A program made the translations under genes and the position numbers. Below the pieces are notes generated by a model. It saw only the letters and a program-made list of their open reading frames with translations. It searched no databases and was not told the DNA's origin. A DNA stretch of 47,679 nt from Entrophospora sp. SA101 (taxonomy: Eukaryota; Glomeromycota; Glomeromycetes; Entrophosporales; Entrophosporaceae), in assembly GCA_958430865.1 (NCBI GenBank), contig CAUDNR010000446.1, positions 1,562 to 49,240 on the forward strand, read 5' to 3'. Each line of letters begins with the position of its first letter. The stretch's first letter is position 1. This document shows positions 44,808 to 47,679 of the stretch, piece by piece.

Positions 44808-45866
44808 CAGTCAACCCTTGTTTCAACGAATCAACGAATTTTATATATAAATCGTGTTACAACGAATTTTTGGTAGGGATCTTGGAATATAAGAACTAAT
44901 CGCGTTTCAACGAATTCACGTGGCAATAGATCAACATGTAAATAAAATTAAATCATACAATAAAAAATTAAATCATGCAATATTTAAATTATAAAAAATT
45001 AAACATGCGATTTTTTAAAAAACATGTATTCTAATAAATCATGTAATTATTTTCATGATTTTAACTTAAAGATGTAATAAAATGTACGTTTACTTTTGCA
45101 ATTTTATGTATATAGGAACTTATGATTTATCTTTATTTAAGATGTTATAATAAAACTATAAAACTTATGATTATTTAAAAAAAACATGTACAATTATGAT
45201 ACTGAAAGGTGTGAAAGTTTAATTTTAAGTTCTTAACAATTATCATCCAAAAAATGAGTTTATATTACTGCTGACCAAAAAAGAGAAATTTGTTGATCGA
45301 AAAAAAAATAAACCTGAACCAAAAAATATAGATTTAGCAAAACAATTCAATATTAGTGCAGGTCAGGTTAGTGATATATTGAGAGAACCTGAAAGATGGA
45401 TTAATATAGATCCAAATCCATATCAAGCAAAACTAAAACGATCACATACTTCACCATTTGCTGACGTTGAAGAAACATTGGCTTTATGTATTGAAAAGGC
45501 TCTTGAATGTAATTTAACAATCACAGATTTGATTATTCAAAAAAAGGCTACAAATTTTGCTGAACTATTAAACAAAGAATTTAAAGGATCTTCTGGTTGG
45601 CTATACAATTTTAAACAAAGATATTCAATCCACAAATATGTTAAACATGGTGAATCACAAGTGCTCCAATTGAAGAGCTTCCAGAAATGATAAGTACTTT
45701 GCAAAATCTTCTTAAAGAATATCAATTAGAAGATATTTTTATTTGTGATGAAACTGGTCTTTTCTGGAAAATGAAACCATCTTGTGGATTATCTACAGGC
45801 CCTATGTCAGGCACAAAACAAAGTAAAGATAGAGTAACTGTATTGTTAACATGCAATGCTACTGGA
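44808..45866 (+). pseudogene. pogo-type DDE transposase element, truncated
   Basis: A TA then CAGTCAACCCTTGTTTCAAC at 44808 is a pogo/Tigger-type end. From about 45298 the frame reads KPEPKNIDLAKQFNISAGQV, SDILREPERWINIDP (HTH), ADVEETLALCIEKALE then LLNKEFKGSSGWLYNFKQRY (CENP-B-type HTH), and, after a one-base shift near 45660, LEDIFICDETGLFWKMKPS. The D-E-TGL motif is the first catalytic aspartate block, followed by KQSKDRVTVLLTCNATG. An in-frame stop and shift near 45295 and the shift near 45660 inactivate it. It stops abruptly at 45866, where the duplicated PWWP/AAR2 segment begins, so the rest of the DDE domain and the right end are missing. Confidence 0.8.
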
Positions 45867-46405
45867 ATGATTATTGTCACTACCAATAATTCCTGTTGAT
45901 GCTGATGACACCAAGACATCCTCATTACGAAGCCATTTGAAAGTTGTTGGGATACATCCTTTTTCAAAGTATTGAGTTGCCAGTTCTACCGCTTTATCTT
46001 TTAAAAATTTTTCAGCATTTATTCCTTCTTTATACTCAGTATATGGAGGAAGGTTTGGATCAAACGGCCTTTGATCTTTTTCAGCCACAACAGAATAAGA
46101 GCCATCCTCAAAATAACAAACTAGATTTTCTCCTTCACCAGGATATTGCACATCATAGTCCATTTTTTGTTTAAAAATTTCTATCTCCTTGTTTGGAACT
46201 ACCTTTGAGAATGTCAAAAACCATTTTTTTTTTTTAAATTAATTTTCTTTTTTAGAGGATGTTAATGTCAAATCACAAATGCCCTAAAACTAACCAAAGC
46301 TGGCCACCAATAAGAAGCTGAGGGATCATCAGGATCAACAAATACAACTTTTTTTCTCATATATTTTGGTTCTATTACGCGTTTATGAGCAAATTTGCTT
46401 TCCAT
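45867..46405 (-). pseudogene. Truncated second copy of the PWWP-like gene
   Basis: Exon 1 (46405-46295) and the first 336 nt of exon 2 (46202-45867) are present with the same splice sites as the copy at 18481. Beyond 45867 the frame runs into antisense transposase sequence and stops within a few codons, so the zinc finger and linker are lost. What remains would be an isolated PWWP-like module. Confidence 0.85.
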
Positions 46406-46846
46406 TTTTAATTACAAAAATTTACTTTATATTTTTGTTCAAAGTTGAGATCTAATTATTATTTATTATTATTATTATTTACAGGACATTTGTCACTCAT
46501 ATAAAATTTTAGTGATCGACATACATTGAAATAATGAAAAAACCAATTTGAAATGTTACATTAATTTTTTATATTGTGCAACGTAACTTGGCAAACATCC
46601 TGGCAATAAAAAGTAAGTGATAAACTGGATCTTCCATTGTAGGATTTTTTCTCCTCTACACCAGAATACGTCTAACTCGCTATTATTTAACCTTTTGCAA
46701 ATTGACGTTTTCAAATATATTCCCGATGTGGGATTTTTTTAAGTGAATAAATTTTTGTATTTTTTTTTCGGTCACAGGGGCGTGGTAAGAGTTTTCCATT
46801 TTATGTGATACAAACTATTGTTGAAAGATTTACAGAAAAAAAATAA

Positions 46847-47556
46847 ATGGATCAAGAGACAGCAAAGGCATTGTTCGAAAAAGGAGCCTTTTTATTATTT
46901 TTAAATGCTCCAAAATGTCTAGAGGTCCGTAAGTTATTTTCGATTGTTGTTATTTAGATGAACATTATAACAATAATAAATCTAAGATTACAATTTTAAT
47001 TATTAAAGTTTGGTATTGATCATAATTCATGGAAAACAGGCCCAAAGTTTATGGGAGTAAAACTTATTCCTCCTGGTTTACATTTTGTTTATTACAGGTA
47101 GTTTAGCTGTTCTCCTTTTCAATACTTAATTATTACTATAGATTAAATTTAAGTTGTTACTAGTTTACCAAATGATATAAAAGTTACGAAATTTGAAAAT
47201 TTTTTATATGCCTATGTTAATTATGTTTTATGTACAATTATTTCAAAATAAAACTTGATCATTCATATATATTTTTTCACTAACATTAATTTATTTTATA
47301 TCTTTAGTACATCTGACAAGTCGGGAAGTTCTGGATTAAGATCTGGGTTTTTTAAATTTTATGAATATAAAGAGGTAGATATTTGCAAATTGTTTTAATT
47401 TATGAGAACAATTAACATTCCAATTATATTTTTAAATAATTTGATTGGATTTAATAATTAATTGATAGGTTTTTATTGTAGAATGGGATTATATCATAGA
47501 AGACATTAAATTTGAAGATGAACTTGATAACGATCAAAATGAAAGATTAAAATCAG
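46847..47556 (+). pseudogene. Truncated second copy of AAR2 (exons 1-4)
   Basis: Exons at 46847-46924, 47009-47097, 47308-47374 and 47469-47556 appear identical to those of the full gene at 18923. The copy breaks in intron 4 at 47611, so exons 5-8, with most of the protein, are absent within this window. Confidence 0.88.
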
Positions 47557-47607
47557 GTGATTTATCTGGTTAACAAATTAATTAGCCAATTAATTAATAA
47601 TTTGACT

Positions 47608-47679
47608 GATATAAATATAAATTAATATGCACGCATGCATCTCAAAAAAAATTTTAACATATCTCTAATTTAGCAAAAA
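47608..47679 (+). repeat. Inverted fragment of EME1 (intron 2 and first bases of exon 3)
   Basis: The last 72 bp are the exact reverse complement of 16371-16442. The EME1 sense direction is therefore plus here, opposite to the resident gene. The match continues to the window edge, so the fragment is longer than seen. Confidence 0.95.

Larger units (their letters stand above)
45867..47611. repeat. 1,745-bp duplicated segment, copy 2
   Basis: Collinear with 17943-19687 at a constant offset of 27,924. Left junction: pogo transposase sequence meets ATGATTATTGTC. Right junction: at GATA (47608-47611) it switches to inverted EME1 sequence, so four bases of microhomology are shared by both parents. 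Confidence 0.95.

Overview
This is an AT-rich, intron-dense eukaryotic window that looks fungal. The genes have many short GT-AG introns and very small exons (down to about 4-30 nt). They encode fungal or general eukaryotic proteins: Prp3, guanylate kinase, histone H2B, Eme1, Aar2, an Msb1/Mug8-type protein, Tom22, an SLC25 carrier and an F-box/LRR protein. The composition, the remnants of BTB and kinase-like families, and the dense hAT, pogo/mariner and MULE debris resemble an arbuscular mycorrhizal fungus of the Rhizophagus type. That assignment is an inference, not a search result.

Layout. 1-1.3 kb: 5' part of PRPF3 (minus strand, runs off the left edge). 2.1-2.7 kb: a decayed BET bromodomain gene. 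2.8-3.9 kb: guanylate kinase. 4-5.8 kb: EF-hand and MULE-like remnants and an unrecognised spliced gene. 6.1-7.6 kb: a BTB domain fused in frame to uroporphyrinogen-III methyltransferase (siroheme synthesis). 7.8-9.3 kb: a broken gene interrupted by a non-autonomous transposon. 9.5-10.9 kb: an APSES-like protein with a C-terminal membrane segment, like the inner nuclear membrane protein Bqt4. 11.9-14.0 kb: H2B head-to-head with an F-box/LRR gene, 78 bp apart. 14.1-14.7 kb: a PI31-like remnant. 14.9-20.9 kb: EME1, a PWWP-like/zinc-finger gene and AAR2, the last two divergent. 21-24.4 kb: gene-free with mariner-like debris. 24.4-31.9 kb: an Msb1/Mug8 gene, a small multi-pass membrane protein, TOM22 and an SLC25 carrier. 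35.5-37.9 kb: a coiled-coil protein with a dynein-adaptor-like CC1 box. 38-45.9 kb: a transposon-rich stretch with several TIR elements and a truncated pogo-type transposase. 45.9-47.6 kb: an apparently exact 1,745-bp second copy of the PWWP/AAR2 divergent region. It is followed by an inverted piece of EME1, so the right edge is a mosaic of sequences from elsewhere in the window.

Functionally this is mostly housekeeping sequence: splicing (PRPF3, AAR2), chromatin (H2B, PWWP-like), DNA repair (EME1), nucleotide and tetrapyrrole metabolism (GUK1, SUMT), mitochondria (TOM22, carrier), and polarity and transport (Msb1-like, CC1-box protein). There is no operon logic. The main novelties are the BTB-SUMT fusion, the mosaic duplication at the right end, the putative fungal CC1-box adaptor, the Bqt4-like protein and the TIR-element families. 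All exon structures were read by eye from splice signals and frame continuity.
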